DNA of 64,000 nt from Lutjanus erythropterus. Its lineage: Eukaryota; Chordata; Actinopteri; Lutjaniformes; Lutjanidae. The position numbers and the translations under genes were made by a program. A model generated the notes under the pieces. It saw only the letters and a program-made list of their open reading frames with translations. It had not been told where the DNA came from and ran no database searches. The stretch covers positions 18,771,564 to 18,835,563 of the forward strand of contig CM034595.1 of NCBI GenBank assembly GCA_020091685.1, given 5' to 3'. Positions 51,069 to 62,529 of this stretch are shown one piece after another (the stretch's first letter is position 1; each line of letters opens with the position of its first letter).

Positions 51069-53093
51069 CTGTACAAATGCAAAGAACAAGATAGAAGGGG
51101 TGATTAAAATTAGTAGATAATAGGCTTTTTTGCACCACCAACTGTTTGCACAATTCCAGCCAAAAATTTTTAATTTAACCAAGTGAAAAACATGATGGTA
51201 CAAACAGAGAGCTGGCACCATACCAGCACACTGCTGGCTCACTGTTGTCTCAAAACTACAGGTCATCTGTAAAGTCTAATGGTTCTGGACTGGTCATTTT
51301 ATGACAAAAGCACTACAGGCTTCCCGATTTCCCATTCTGTGTGCAAGTAAAATGTAAACTTAACTGTAACATCTGTAAAGCTGACACATTCCAATTACAA
51401 TATTCAATGACAGGAAAGCAAAAAGATAAAAATTCAAAGGGCATTTTTCCTTGCCATTAATGCAGATATACAGGCCTGACAGGGCTGAAAAGCACATGTG
51501 GACACGTACATGTTAATAAAATAAATATAGCTACGAAGAAATATTCATCAGGGAAGGCTTACTGGATTTGCTATTATCTGTATGATAAAGAAATTAAAGA
51601 AAATATCGCTCCTAACAGTTTCACAGGGCCAGTTGGTTGCATGTCAAGTTGCAGATACTTCCGTCAGTAATGATCTGTGTGACAAAAGGACAACGTTTTA
51701 CCAAGAAAGTTTTTCTTTGTTTTCCCTGATGGCATGTAATCTACTCTCTCCTGAAATGTCCACGAGAGAATGGAGAAGAATTTACTCAAGGTAATTCCCA
51801 TGGTGTACATTCAGTTTGTCATGTCAGACATATCAAATAGAGGTATGCCAGAAATGTTGGATTAAGATGAAAACCATTCATTTTGTTATGGTATACAAGA
51901 GAGATTACTTGTGTGTTTATCCATTATCTAATTTATATAAATGGTCATCTTTCTCATCACAATGTCTCATAAATCATTTGTGGTAGCTTTGATCAGCAAA
52001 CGATGCCATCATCAATCAGCCAAGACTTCTCTTGAATTTAATCCTTTAATACTGTTTTGCTATGTTGAATGATTGAAAGCCAGATGGGCAACTATAAACG
52101 GCAACCCAGGTTATGGAATGGACTTAGGCTGTGCTCCATTTATAGTTGGAGGTTGGAATTTTCCAGTTGAAATTTCCAGCTCCAAACTCCAAGTGTTCAA
52201 GGCGCACCACCTCAAACGTACACAAAAATGATGGCAGACTGTGACAAAGTGATGTTTCTTTTCTAAGTGTACACACATTTGAACCCCCAGCAGCGCAGCC
52301 TCCTTGCATATATAAACCACACTAAGAAGGAAAAGCGGCCCATGAGGTAACCAACACCATTATACATTCTGTTTTACAACACTTATTAACACTGGCAACC
52401 TATTGGTGGTATCAATTTACATTCAGAACAGGATTTACTTTATGTACTTCATGAAAGTTTTATTATTTTAGGCTGCCATTGGTTCACAAAACTTTTTAGT
52501 GGCATTCCATTGTTCTTTTTCCAGTAGGGAGTTTTTTTTCATTCTGGAACACAGCAATAGCAAATTAAGGCCAGTGGAGAAGGTGTTTGTCACATCTTTG
52601 CAATACTGACTCAAACCATCTGAAAAACGACATACAAGTGCGGCCAGACTATGCCCCTTTAAACTTTTTTTCTGTTAATTAATATTCTCTAATTAATCTG
52701 TGCTGTGTCATGTCATAATTATATGACAGAACTAACCATAATAAACACAGAAGTTCAGCTTGGGTTTCCACTGTGCCACTGACAGACTGCAAAAAGTTTG
52801 GACTTTAGGAAAGAGCAGGTTGGTGTGCATGAGAACACCAGTACTAGTTTATAGCAAGGTGATCTCAGCCATTATCAAGCACAGAGGCCCATTTAAGCAC
52901 TACATTTCCCTATATGAAATCCCTCTGACTCTATAATCCTCTTGGAGCTGCTTGAAATGATATGTGCATTAGTTCTAATTTGTAAAATGGGTTTAGCAAA
53001 GTGCACTGCTATACTGTACATGGTGTAATTAATAGACATTTTCACTCTTTGTACAATGCATTATATGCACCCCTGTTTGTATGCATGTGGAAG

Positions 53094-53094
53094 G

Positions 53095-53158
<64 letters not shown>
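53094..53158. repeat. (GA)n microsatellite
   Basis: GA array with one CA interruption near its start. Confidence 0.97.
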
Positions 53159-53159
<1 letters not shown>

Positions 53160-53493
53160 GACAAGTGTGGTGGTGAAACTTCAATTAAAAGAATCAGTAA
53201 AACCGAGATTCATGATGTTGTTTTTGTGACATAACAGATCAACCGATGACAAAAACATAATCGAGCCAAAACTGGGATTTTTAACACCGTGGTGAGTGTC
53301 AAATATTCACAACATTCATGAATACTCAGGTGCAGCGTGAAGTGGTCATCAGCAAGGAGTGAACACTGATAAGGTATTTTACAATGACTTATTCTTAGAA
53401 ATGAAAAGTAGCACTAAAAATCCCATTTTCAAGATGATTTGAATTAAAAGGGCTGGACAGATAGCAAAATATTGAAACAAGCCACAAGGAGAC

Positions 53494-53562
53494 TGTGTGT
53501 GTGTGTGTTCGACTGTGTGTGTGTGTGTGTGTGTGTTTGACAGTGTGTGCTTGTGTGCATGT
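53494..53562. repeat. TG-rich repeat
   Basis: Two TG runs separated by a TCGAC spacer, then imperfect TG. Confidence 0.93.
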
Positions 53563-54335
53563 GGATCTTTGTGAGTCTTTATGTCACCTCCAGTTAGTGA
53601 CAGTGAGATTTGAGACACTCGGTCTGTCTGACAAAAGCTTTTGGAAGAGCTGCCCAGACTCCAGCATGAATCTTTAATAATGAAGCCTCCTGACAGCTGG
53701 AGCAAGAGAGGAGAAGGGGGGGGGGGCATGTAAGTGAGGGAGGAATTGTGGGTGGAGGACAGAGGAGGAGCAGTGAAACTGGAAACTGTCAGTTGTGTTT
53801 TAATTCAGGCTATGTTTGTATTCTTCAGCAAAACAAAAGGGAGTGATGGAGGTGGAGGAGGAGGTGTGAGAGTGAGCAGACAGGGAAAGGTGAAGGTAGA
53901 CAACTCAATTCAAAGCCAGCTCGCACTGTCATATGAACGAGGAAGGGAGGGATAGATGAAAGCTAAAGTTGGTGAGAGATGAGTGCAGGAATGAAGGAAA
54001 GGGAGATGAAGGCAGAAATAAAAGTATGATTATTTTGATTATTCAGAGCTGTTTGTATTATTCAGAGTTATTTTAGTGACGCTTCTCATCTTCACTTCTC
54101 AATCTAACTCTTTATTGGCATACAAGTGTTGAGCAGGTAACAACAAATTACTAAGATGCCAAAAATGATGAAACATTAAGAAAGAAGAAAGCCTGTTGGA
54201 TATGATACTTCACCACAGACAGAACTGTCTTTTACAGCACATTCAAACTGCACTGCACTTCTATTGATCTTTCAAAGTGCATATTTTTACCATGCATGTA
54301 AATTCATTGGTTTATCCACTGACCTTTTGCCTTTA

Positions 54336-54470
54336 TTATTATTTATTTATGGTTTATTTGATAGAGACAGATACAGTACACAAAGACAAACTGAAAACAG
54401 CTATCCAATGCAATTATCATAGTGTTTATAGCAGATTTGCAACACCCCTCCCTAGAAGTGCTTTTATAAC
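54336..54470. repeat. Possible dispersed repeat (TTTATTTGATAGAGACAG type)
   Basis: TTATTTATTTATGGTTTATTTGATAGAGACAG followed by a CAATGCAATTATCAT-like stretch resembles a common fish repeat, probably a retroelement 3' end. It shares the TATTTGnTAnnnACAG core with the segment near 59745. Confidence 0.35.
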
Positions 54471-55312
54471 AACTTGAAATTGAAACAGTGAGGTAAAAAG
54501 AACACACAATATCATAAGGCTTTAAACCTAAATGCAGCAAGACACAAAACACAACATTGAAGAATTTAAAAATTAAACATGAGAACAGGTTGAGCATGTT
54601 GAACAGTGATTGAGTCATAACAAAATTATTAATATTTTTTTAGAGAGAGTACATATTTATAACAGTTAAACTGAGTAATTGGTTAATGGAGTCTGGCGGG
54701 CAGTAAGGCAGGCAGCCACTGAACTTCAACTCCAGAGTGTGCTGTTGTTTTTCAGGATAACAGGTTTAGCTTTACTTTGACAGCCAGCTGACAGTAATAA
54801 ACAGCTGATCAACTTACAGTGCAGGACTTGTGACTTGTTATTGTCAATTTACAATGTTGTGCCTGTCTTGTGCTCCTGCCGTGTTCCTGCCTGAGGTTCA
54901 GTGTGTCTCAGCATACATAGATTGTATACTAATAAGGGATTCGAGCTATTTAATATACCGACTTAAATGCCACATATTGCTCCTTTAAAAATTAAACATG
55001 AGTGCAGGATTATGCTGAATCAACCATAACCATTTTAGAAGGTAACGAAACATATCCACACCACTGAGGCTGTCTTTTTCTGGTGTAAACAGACACTGAA
55101 AACAGGCGGAGGCTGGCAGAGATGAAGCAGTAGAATATCATGATGCTGGTATGCAATAAAAGGTGGATAGATGTAAACTTTCAAGAACGGCTAAGGTGGG
55201 ACAAAGGTAGACAAAAAAAGGGATATTGTCTGCTTAGAATAGCTTGTTCTCCCAACATGGTTCTTCATGAAGGACTCACACTGGCATCACTGCACACGCA
55301 GACTCACTAACT

Positions 55313-55335
55313 CACACACACACACACACACACAG
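55313..55335. repeat. (CA)n repeat
   Basis: Short uninterrupted CA run. Confidence 0.93.
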
Positions 55336-55385
55336 TAGGGGTGCGTCTGCATAATTCACACCGTCTCCTGCCAAAATGCACCAAA

Positions 55386-55690
55386 CGTTCCTTTAATGCG
55401 CGACTCGCTCCCCGCCCACAGACTCGGAGCCATAGCTGACACAGAGAGTAAGCAGACAGCGCCTGAGCCGTCGCCTCGGCGCCCCAGGGGGAACAGGCCA
55501 ATCACATTGCACACAGTTCGCGGATGGGATGAGATGGAATGGGATTATGTGATGCGGTTGCCGTGGTGATACTTTTGAGCCCGACCGAGTGCTCGCCGCC
55601 AGTGACCCGGACCACAGCAGATGCCCCCCGAGATCAGGGGACGAGGTGTGTGAATGTGCGCGCGTGCGTGTGTGTGTGTGTGCACACGTT
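55386..55690. promoter_or_regulatory. CpG-rich patch with CCAAT and GC-box-like motifs
   Basis: By hand count there are about 25 CpG dinucleotides in about 300 bp, against a CpG-poor background. It contains CCCGCCC (GC-box-like), GGCCAATCA (CCAAT-box-like) and CGGTTGCCGTGGTGAT (resembling one half of an RFX X-box). No cdkal1 exon lies nearby, so it may be an orphan or alternative promoter, or an enhancer. The frames crossing it show no protein-like motif. Confidence 0.45.
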
Positions 55691-56545
55691 TCCTTGGCAT
55701 TCTTGGCACCTCGCCCTAAATCTCTGCAGCCCCCTGTCAACTCTGCGTTACTGCTTTTCATAGTCTCAAGACCACACGCACACGCACCCACAGGGTCCGA
55801 ACACCCACATGCTCTGCACATACTGTACATACGCATACTGAGGGTCACGGATGGCAATGGCAAAAACTGACAGTAGCCTATGCATAGATGTATGACCTCT
55901 GTGGTATGTATGTATGGTAGGGAGGGCTGTGCTGTACATATTGGTTTTTAACAGCTGAGTGGACACAGTGAATCAGTCAAATTAGACCAGACTAAACGTC
56001 CAACTGAATTGATCAGGTTGACTTGAAGAAGCCCCTTGCTGTAAATATGACATTAAAATAACTCTAGGCATTAAGATCTACCACACTGCATGACCTATAT
56101 AAGGGTCTCTTCAACTTTCTCACTACAAAACTTGAAGTGAAGGAGAGGTCACTCTTTTGTGGAATATGGCAGTCTTCTACAGCTCCATTTACATAACCGC
56201 AACTGAAATGGAGTGACATCATCATGTAAATGAGTCACAATGCTGATGTTCTCAAATATAGGGTTTGACATTAACCATGGTGTCATGGCTCGTGGCCACA
56301 AAAACTCTGGCCATGGGCGCCTACATATTCCATGTAGGTGGCCCCCAGTGCCCACCATGTTTTACCTCCATACTCACCGCTAGCTCTCCATGATCCTTTG
56401 TGCCATTTAGTTCAACATCCTACAAGAACAGGAGTACTGGTCACCAAGGAGCCATCAATGTGCTGGGGCACCTGAAGTATGGGTTTAACAAAGCCTACTC
56501 AAACTGCTAATGTGATTCTTACTGAAAAACCAGAAACACAAAAGG

Positions 56546-56840
56546 TAGACTGTGATTAATCATTAAATAATTGATCACAATTAAGAATTTTACTGTTTAA
56601 AAATGTATTAACCAACAATGTATGTTTTGTGTACCATTTGATATTGTTTTGTTTGGCAGAGCCATTTGTTAAATATCGACATGCGGACAAGAGCACACAC
56701 TTCCGGAGAGAACCATTTATTTTTTCTCTTCATTTAAACTATTTTTGCTTCAAGGATTTACGTTTCACATAGTTTAAATAAAACTTAAACTAAGAAAATG
56801 ATGTTCATTTCAGAGCTTATCAATCATCATTTAATCCACG
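56546..56840. mobile_element. Possible hAT-like fragment
   Basis: GTGATTAATCATTAAATAATTGATCACAATTAAG near the left resembles decayed TGCGATTAATCGCGATTAA-type MITE ends. No matching right terminus or target duplication was found. Confidence 0.3.
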
Positions 56841-56986
56841 ACTGATTGTTAACACGCTAAACTACTGGCTGAGAAAACTGCACAAAATTTGCATCATTAC
56901 CTGGAAACTCTAATCTAATGAAGCTCAATTCTTCTTTTTTGGTCATTTTTTGGTGGAGAAACATTCAAAACAGGCCAGCAGCTGTG

Positions 56987-56988
<2 letters not shown>

Positions 56989-57024
<36 letters not shown>
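56989..57024. repeat. (GT)n microsatellite
   Basis: Uninterrupted GT run. Confidence 0.97.
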
Positions 57025-57026
<2 letters not shown>

Positions 57027-58691
57027 TCTCAATGACTCTCCCTGCTGCTAAACACCCTCAGCCTTATACAGATAGCTACATAGGGGGGAAGAGGATGAGC
57101 TCATTACACACACACACAGAGCTAGCCATATGCTCCTTAACAGACATGTTGCTTAAAGGATGAGGTCATACTGGTAAGAGTAGCGAGGAGAGTGTTGACA
57201 ACTACAATGTACATATCTACATTGTGATTAGTTTTGTGTGCTTCTTAACACAATGACCTACATCTATGACCTTCCTGTTAGGAAAATGTGTTTAAATATC
57301 AACTGTTTTCATTTTGGCTTAATTCATTTGAACATTTTTTTTTGTTCTAAAGCAAAAAAAAGTGCATTCAAATTTAATCTATTACAACTGATTTTTATTA
57401 CAGTGCTAATTTTTCTCTTTTCTCTTTCCCATATTTCCCCTGTCCTTGCTCCTCAGCCTCCTCTCCTCCCTCATCTTCTCATCTGCACTCCAACAGTTTT
57501 CTGGCTGAGTTGACAGCAAGCCAGCCAATCAGCACACTCCTGACCTCTCTGCATTAGCATAAGCAGCAAGGGGCAAGGTTAAGTACCCATCAAGCCTCCG
57601 TAATTAAGATGTGAGCTGGTGTGTGCATGAGTGTGTGTGAGTGTGTGATAAAGTGAGCGAGACAAAGAGACTAAATGTATTTAATCTTCTACTTCACATA
57701 TTTTCCACTTCCACAAACTTCTCCTACTCATACAACAATGCTGTCTTGAAGTTTGTCACTGTCCCAATTTTAATTCCATAACGGCTATTATAATCCATTA
57801 CAATACTTTAACTTACTTACTTTTGATCTACTGAGGAGACTATAATGTTTGTTTGTTTCTTTCATGTTTTATTCATGTTTTCATATTTATTTTTCTGTTT
57901 TTCTCTCCTAACAGCAGAAGATGTATCCCCATCACTAACTGACAGCTCAGACTGAATGGATGTGGAGAAAACACACTTTGTCACTGTGATGGAGAACGCA
58001 GCCTCTCCTCTGTGAATAAGTGTACTGGCAAACTTTACTAAAACACACTGTCAAAATACAAACATTATAAATAAAACAGCAGCTAACTCTGGGCCTATGG
58101 GATCTGACTGCAGACAAACTAAACCAAATGAAAGCTGTTAGACCAGGGGCCTCTAGGAGATAGAGCTGCGAGAGAGGAGGAAGAGGGAGAAATGGTTACG
58201 AGTGATTGACAGATAACTGTCAAAAGAACGTCTTTATAAACACGTAAAAGGAAAAGAGGGGAGGAAATGACACAGGTGAGTGTAAAACAGGAAATAGCTG
58301 ATGGTTGGGGGAGATAAAAGGCAGGAAAACATGACAGATGAAGCAGAGGGAGAGTCAGTTAAGTGTCTAAATCCCATCAATCCCACAGTATGTCAACAGA
58401 CAGTTGAAACGGTGACCTTCTAATGTGGCACTTGTGTCCAATTATTTATCTAATAAGGTTCAGATATCCAGGACCACACAGCTATGGGGTAACGACCAAC
58501 ACTGTGTTCTATAATCTAACAACCACCTTACTGGAACTGATACCTAACTAACTAGCTAACTGATACCCCTGATGTGTACCTAACTGAATATGCAGCACAT
58601 TTATCAGTAACTGGCTTTCATACTGACATCCTGTCTCACACTGAGCTTGTTTGGATTTAAAAGAAACATGGTAGAAAATATTTACTGATGG

Positions 58692-59373
58692 TAGGTCTGG
58701 TTATCGTTTAAAAAACTACCATACCAGTACCAATACCCTTAAAGTGATACTCATACCAATACAGTACTTCATTTAATACCTTCATTTTTTATACTGTGTA
58801 GCTGTCCACCCTGCAGTTTTTTCCATGTTTGATGACATGCTTTATCATGTTACTCATATTGTCATGAAATACTCCTTCTGCAGTTTAAACATTTATTTTT
58901 ATCACATGTCTTAGCATGTCGTATAAGCCATAATTTCTAACATCTTGGTAAAATCTTGGTAAAAAAGTTTCATTATAAACCATGGTAAAATTCCTGATGG
59001 TCTGTATTAATCTCATATTTGAATATTGTTATAGCCATGTCTGATTACCACAAACTCGGGCCAGTTTCCCAAACACAGGAATAGCATGAAAAGTGTCTTT
59101 GTATTTTGCGTCACTTGAAATAGTGACAGTGCAAAGGACATGATGCCATTTCAAAACATTGACCAGTTTTTTAACATATAAATTCACAGTGAATTGAAGA
59201 ATGCTTGCAGTGATTGGTTGTGTTCAAAACCATACACAGACATTTTTTTCTAGATCTGCTTACAAAAAGGATTGAAGGCATGTATCATTTGACTAGAAAA
59301 GTTTCGATACTACTCGTACTGGGTTATTAGTTATTAGTGGATTCCTTACATGGAGCACCGATACCCAGCCCTA
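58692..59373. mobile_element. Probable hAT-type MITE (682 bp)
   Basis: The left end TAGGTCTGGTTATCG and the right end (reverse complement TAGGGCTGGGTATCG) match at 13 of 15 bases. TACCATACCAGTACCAATACCC follows the left end. The flanking 8-mers ACTGATGG and AATGACAG match at only 5 of 8, so the target duplication is not convincing. No coding capacity. Confidence 0.65.
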
Positions 59374-59732
59374 AATGACAGTCTCTCTGTAAATATTCAT
59401 TTTATCTTAATATTCCCACTATTTTTTATCTCATTGTTTTATGAGATTATGACAAATATAAACCTCACGGGACAATTTCCCAAGTTATTTCTAAGATTTG
59501 AGCAAAACAGAGGATACAATCAGTAGCTTAGGGTGTATAATGGGGAAATAATGTGATTAGAGTAAGAAATGCTCTTAGTGTAAAACCTGAAACTCCTTCA
59601 AGTGGATTACTATTGACGATTAATATATTACTTTTTTGCAAAACAAATCCAACCCTGTGAGGTACCAATGGACAAATATTCTCAAGTGGTTAAAATGCAG
59701 CCACCTTTTACAATAGGCCCTCTATTTGTATT

Positions 59733-59835
59733 GTATTGTATTTATTTGTATCTATATGGGACAGAGCATATTAATCAACAATGATATCTTGAAAACCATG
59801 TAAATGTGCCAACAACAGATTAAAAACTGATTTAA
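59733..59835. repeat. Possible retroelement-tail repeat
   Basis: TATTTATTTGTATCTATATGGGACAGAGCATATTAATCAAC followed by GTAAATGTGCCA resembles a dispersed fish repeat with GGGACAG...CATTAAT...GTAAATGTGCCA. Confidence 0.45.
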
Positions 59836-61293
59836 ATCTCTGTTAAAAAAAAGGGTTGTATAAGAATAGTCTTAATGTTAAGCTTGCATCTTTAAAAAAA
59901 ATAAATAAATAGAAAGGAGTGGGATATGTCAGGAGGGAAGGAGAAACAAGGGAGTAAAAGGAAAGAAAAACTGCCAAAGACAACATCTTCATCACCAAGA
60001 GGGGAGAGGGAGAATAAGGATGACAACAGGACTCAAAAAGAAATGAAGGGGGAGGACGAGAGCTTGGAGGCTGTGAAGCAGGATTGTGATTGAGGGATGA
60101 AGAGAGGGGTTTGAGAGGTAAAGCCGCAGAATCCCTCAGGATCTCTGTCTTACTCGCTTTCTCTCTCTCTCTCACTCACACACACTCATCAACTGCTTTT
60201 GGATTTCATGGGACAGCAGGAGTTGACGCCCATTGAGAGGCACTGAATGGGATCAAAACTTAAATTAAAAAGAAAAAAAATGCAAAAAGCTAAAGAAATG
60301 AACGAGACAGAGAGACAATGTAATAAAATAGAAAAGGCAAGAAAAGGGATGTCTAATATAATCAATACAAGATGATCACATGAAAACAGGTCTATAAAAG
60401 TGAGTTGTGGTAAGTGATGTTAAAGGCAATATAGATTTGGGCAGCCTAAGCACCTTAGGTAAGTTGCAAATGCCTGATAGCCTCTCTTGAAACCTTGTTT
60501 TTTCGATCTACATTTTTAAAGGCTTTAAAAATAGTAGAAAGACCTAGATTAATCTGGCTTACCACCACAACCATAATCATGCCCCAAACCACTTGGAGAC
60601 ACAACCATAAAGGAGGGGGGAAAAAACTTGACTCGCTTTCAGTTTTCCACATTTATTACCAACATGGTTAATAAAGGCATTCATGTTAGAGCTGCGTTTT
60701 ATAGGATATAGGCAATCTGTTGACCAATCAATACACATATAACATGGCTAGTTTATGGCTAACTCACATGGCCTTCGGGTATATCAGAGATAGGACGTAG
60801 CCCAATTGTCAACATGGGCCTAGTAAAGGCAAGTAAGAGGAAATGCAAGGCTTTCAGATTATAGCCTTTTAAAAAAATGCCTCACACACCTGCCCAGCGC
60901 TGTGAAATGGATGACATCTGTCTTGTAAAAATGAGCTGAATGTGTGATAAATATTGCATTACTGAAAATGAGTTGTATTCGCTGCTTGAATGGTTCATAA
61001 TATGGAAAATGCTAATAAAAAAAAAAAAGTAGGAGCACTGGCAGAGGCCCACACAAACATTCAGACACACATATGTGCAGGGAATTGCATTAGAGATGTG
61101 CACTTGACTGAAGCAAGAGGAGGGGAACCCCAAAGCTGAAACCTGCGAAGAGTCCCATGAGTCCCATTTCTAATGCAAAGTCCTGCTTTCTATAGGAGAG
61201 GCTGTTATGGGACAATGATATGGGAGCAACCCCTCAGCCTGAGGCTGTTGTGGAGAGACAACTGCTGGATTAAGACATACAGATGGGGGAAAA

Positions 61294-61314
61294 ACACACA
61301 CACACACACACACA
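61294..61314. repeat. (CA)n repeat
   Basis: Short CA run. Confidence 0.92.
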
Positions 61315-61587
61315 GCACAAGCATCAAGCTGCTACCAGGGGGTTAGTCTTTTTGACAAATTATTTTCCAAAATAGAGGCATGTGCTTATTAGAATGTAAG
61401 TAGGAGGTCGCTATGTACATATTAAGCTTGGTAAACAAAGAGGAAGACACAAAATTGCTCTGCGTTTCAGTGGCGGCCAGTTTTATCAAGACTGTTGTAG
61501 ATTATAGAGAGGTTGTCCTGCAAACAAACCACACATAAATGAGGATATGTGAGTTTTCTCGCCTATTTAATATAGCCTAAATGGATA

Positions 61588-61614
61588 ACACACACACACA
61601 CACACACACACACA
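61588..61614. repeat. (CA)n repeat
   Basis: Short uninterrupted CA run. Confidence 0.94.
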
Positions 61615-62497
61615 TAGCTGGTGTCTGGAAGAGTGGCAGTTATGCGTTAGTGTGGCAGCTTTAGCCTCAGACTAAACAGGTCAGGTCAACGGGCACACAG
61701 AGGCATTTATCATTCAGAGCACAGCCACTCCCCATGAGGCCTTTTGCCTCTTTGTGAATCAATCTGAAAACGTACAAGCATACATGCATTTTTCTGCCTG
61801 CTTGTTATACATGACTGCATGTGTATGTGCACATGTTTATTGTTTGTGTGTGTGTGTGTGTACAATGGTGTGCATCCGTACAATTATTTTGATCCAGAAG
61901 TGGAGGCAAGGGGGAAATCCTTGCTAGGCTGACAGAGGTGAAGGACATTTTTGGTTGAATGAATCCACACAAAATTAGTCCAAGCATAAACGATCATGAT
62001 TGGTTTCAAGGTCATAAATTATTACAAGCAAGGGTTTGGAAAAGTGGAGCAGCACATGCTCAGTGACCTGGAATGCATCGACAATCTTCACAAATCAACA
62101 TTCTTTATTTCCAGCTAACACAAAGATAAAATAATTATACCATTATGTCAGGTACAGATTACAAAGCAGTATCCAATCTTAATCTGTAAAACTGGTCACT
62201 TCTCACAAAAACTGCCCAAAAACATGTTTTAGTAACCTCTTCATTGTTATATTGTGAAAGAAAATGGAAGGGTAGCGAGTACTTCAAGTTTGTAAAGTGT
62301 CTAAGTTCAAGAAACTCTTTTTCATCCTTTACAAGTTTTCTTCTGGCATGAACGTCCATATTGGAATACATACAGGGGACACGGGGGTTTTCAGATAGTG
62401 ATATGTAACCTAATGACCACAGACGCATTGCTGTGATATTTACATCCAGTCCAGTTGACAAAGGATACTTCAGGCTTGAGAAAAGGCTCTGAGCAAT

Positions 62498-62529
62498 ATC
62501 ACATTGTACCTGGTTATAATGTGATATTA
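62498..62529. repeat. Perfect 10-bp palindrome arms
   Basis: ATATCACATT and AATGTGATAT flank a 12-nt spacer, giving a short stem-loop. It lies inside the start of a 132-codon minus-strand open frame of unknown nature. Confidence 0.6.

Noticed and set aside
50925..51266. 113-codon minus-strand open frame over the 50972-51068 exon
   Set aside because: It uses a different frame from the true exon. The real coding frame is fixed by the [10 protein letters not shown] motif and by splice phases.
55393..55863. 156-codon minus-strand open frame across the CpG-rich patch
   Set aside because: It runs through a CA/TG array and GC-rich DNA where stops are rare. The translation has a histidine-threonine repeat and no recognisable domain, and there are no convincing splice sites.
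56378..56419. 42-nt minus-strand pseudo-exon with TTCTTGTAG acceptor and GTGAGT donor
   Set aside because: It fits neither missing upstream block of CDKAL1. In the required phase (third codon position) it has an in-frame stop. It also lies beside a repeat-like palindrome.
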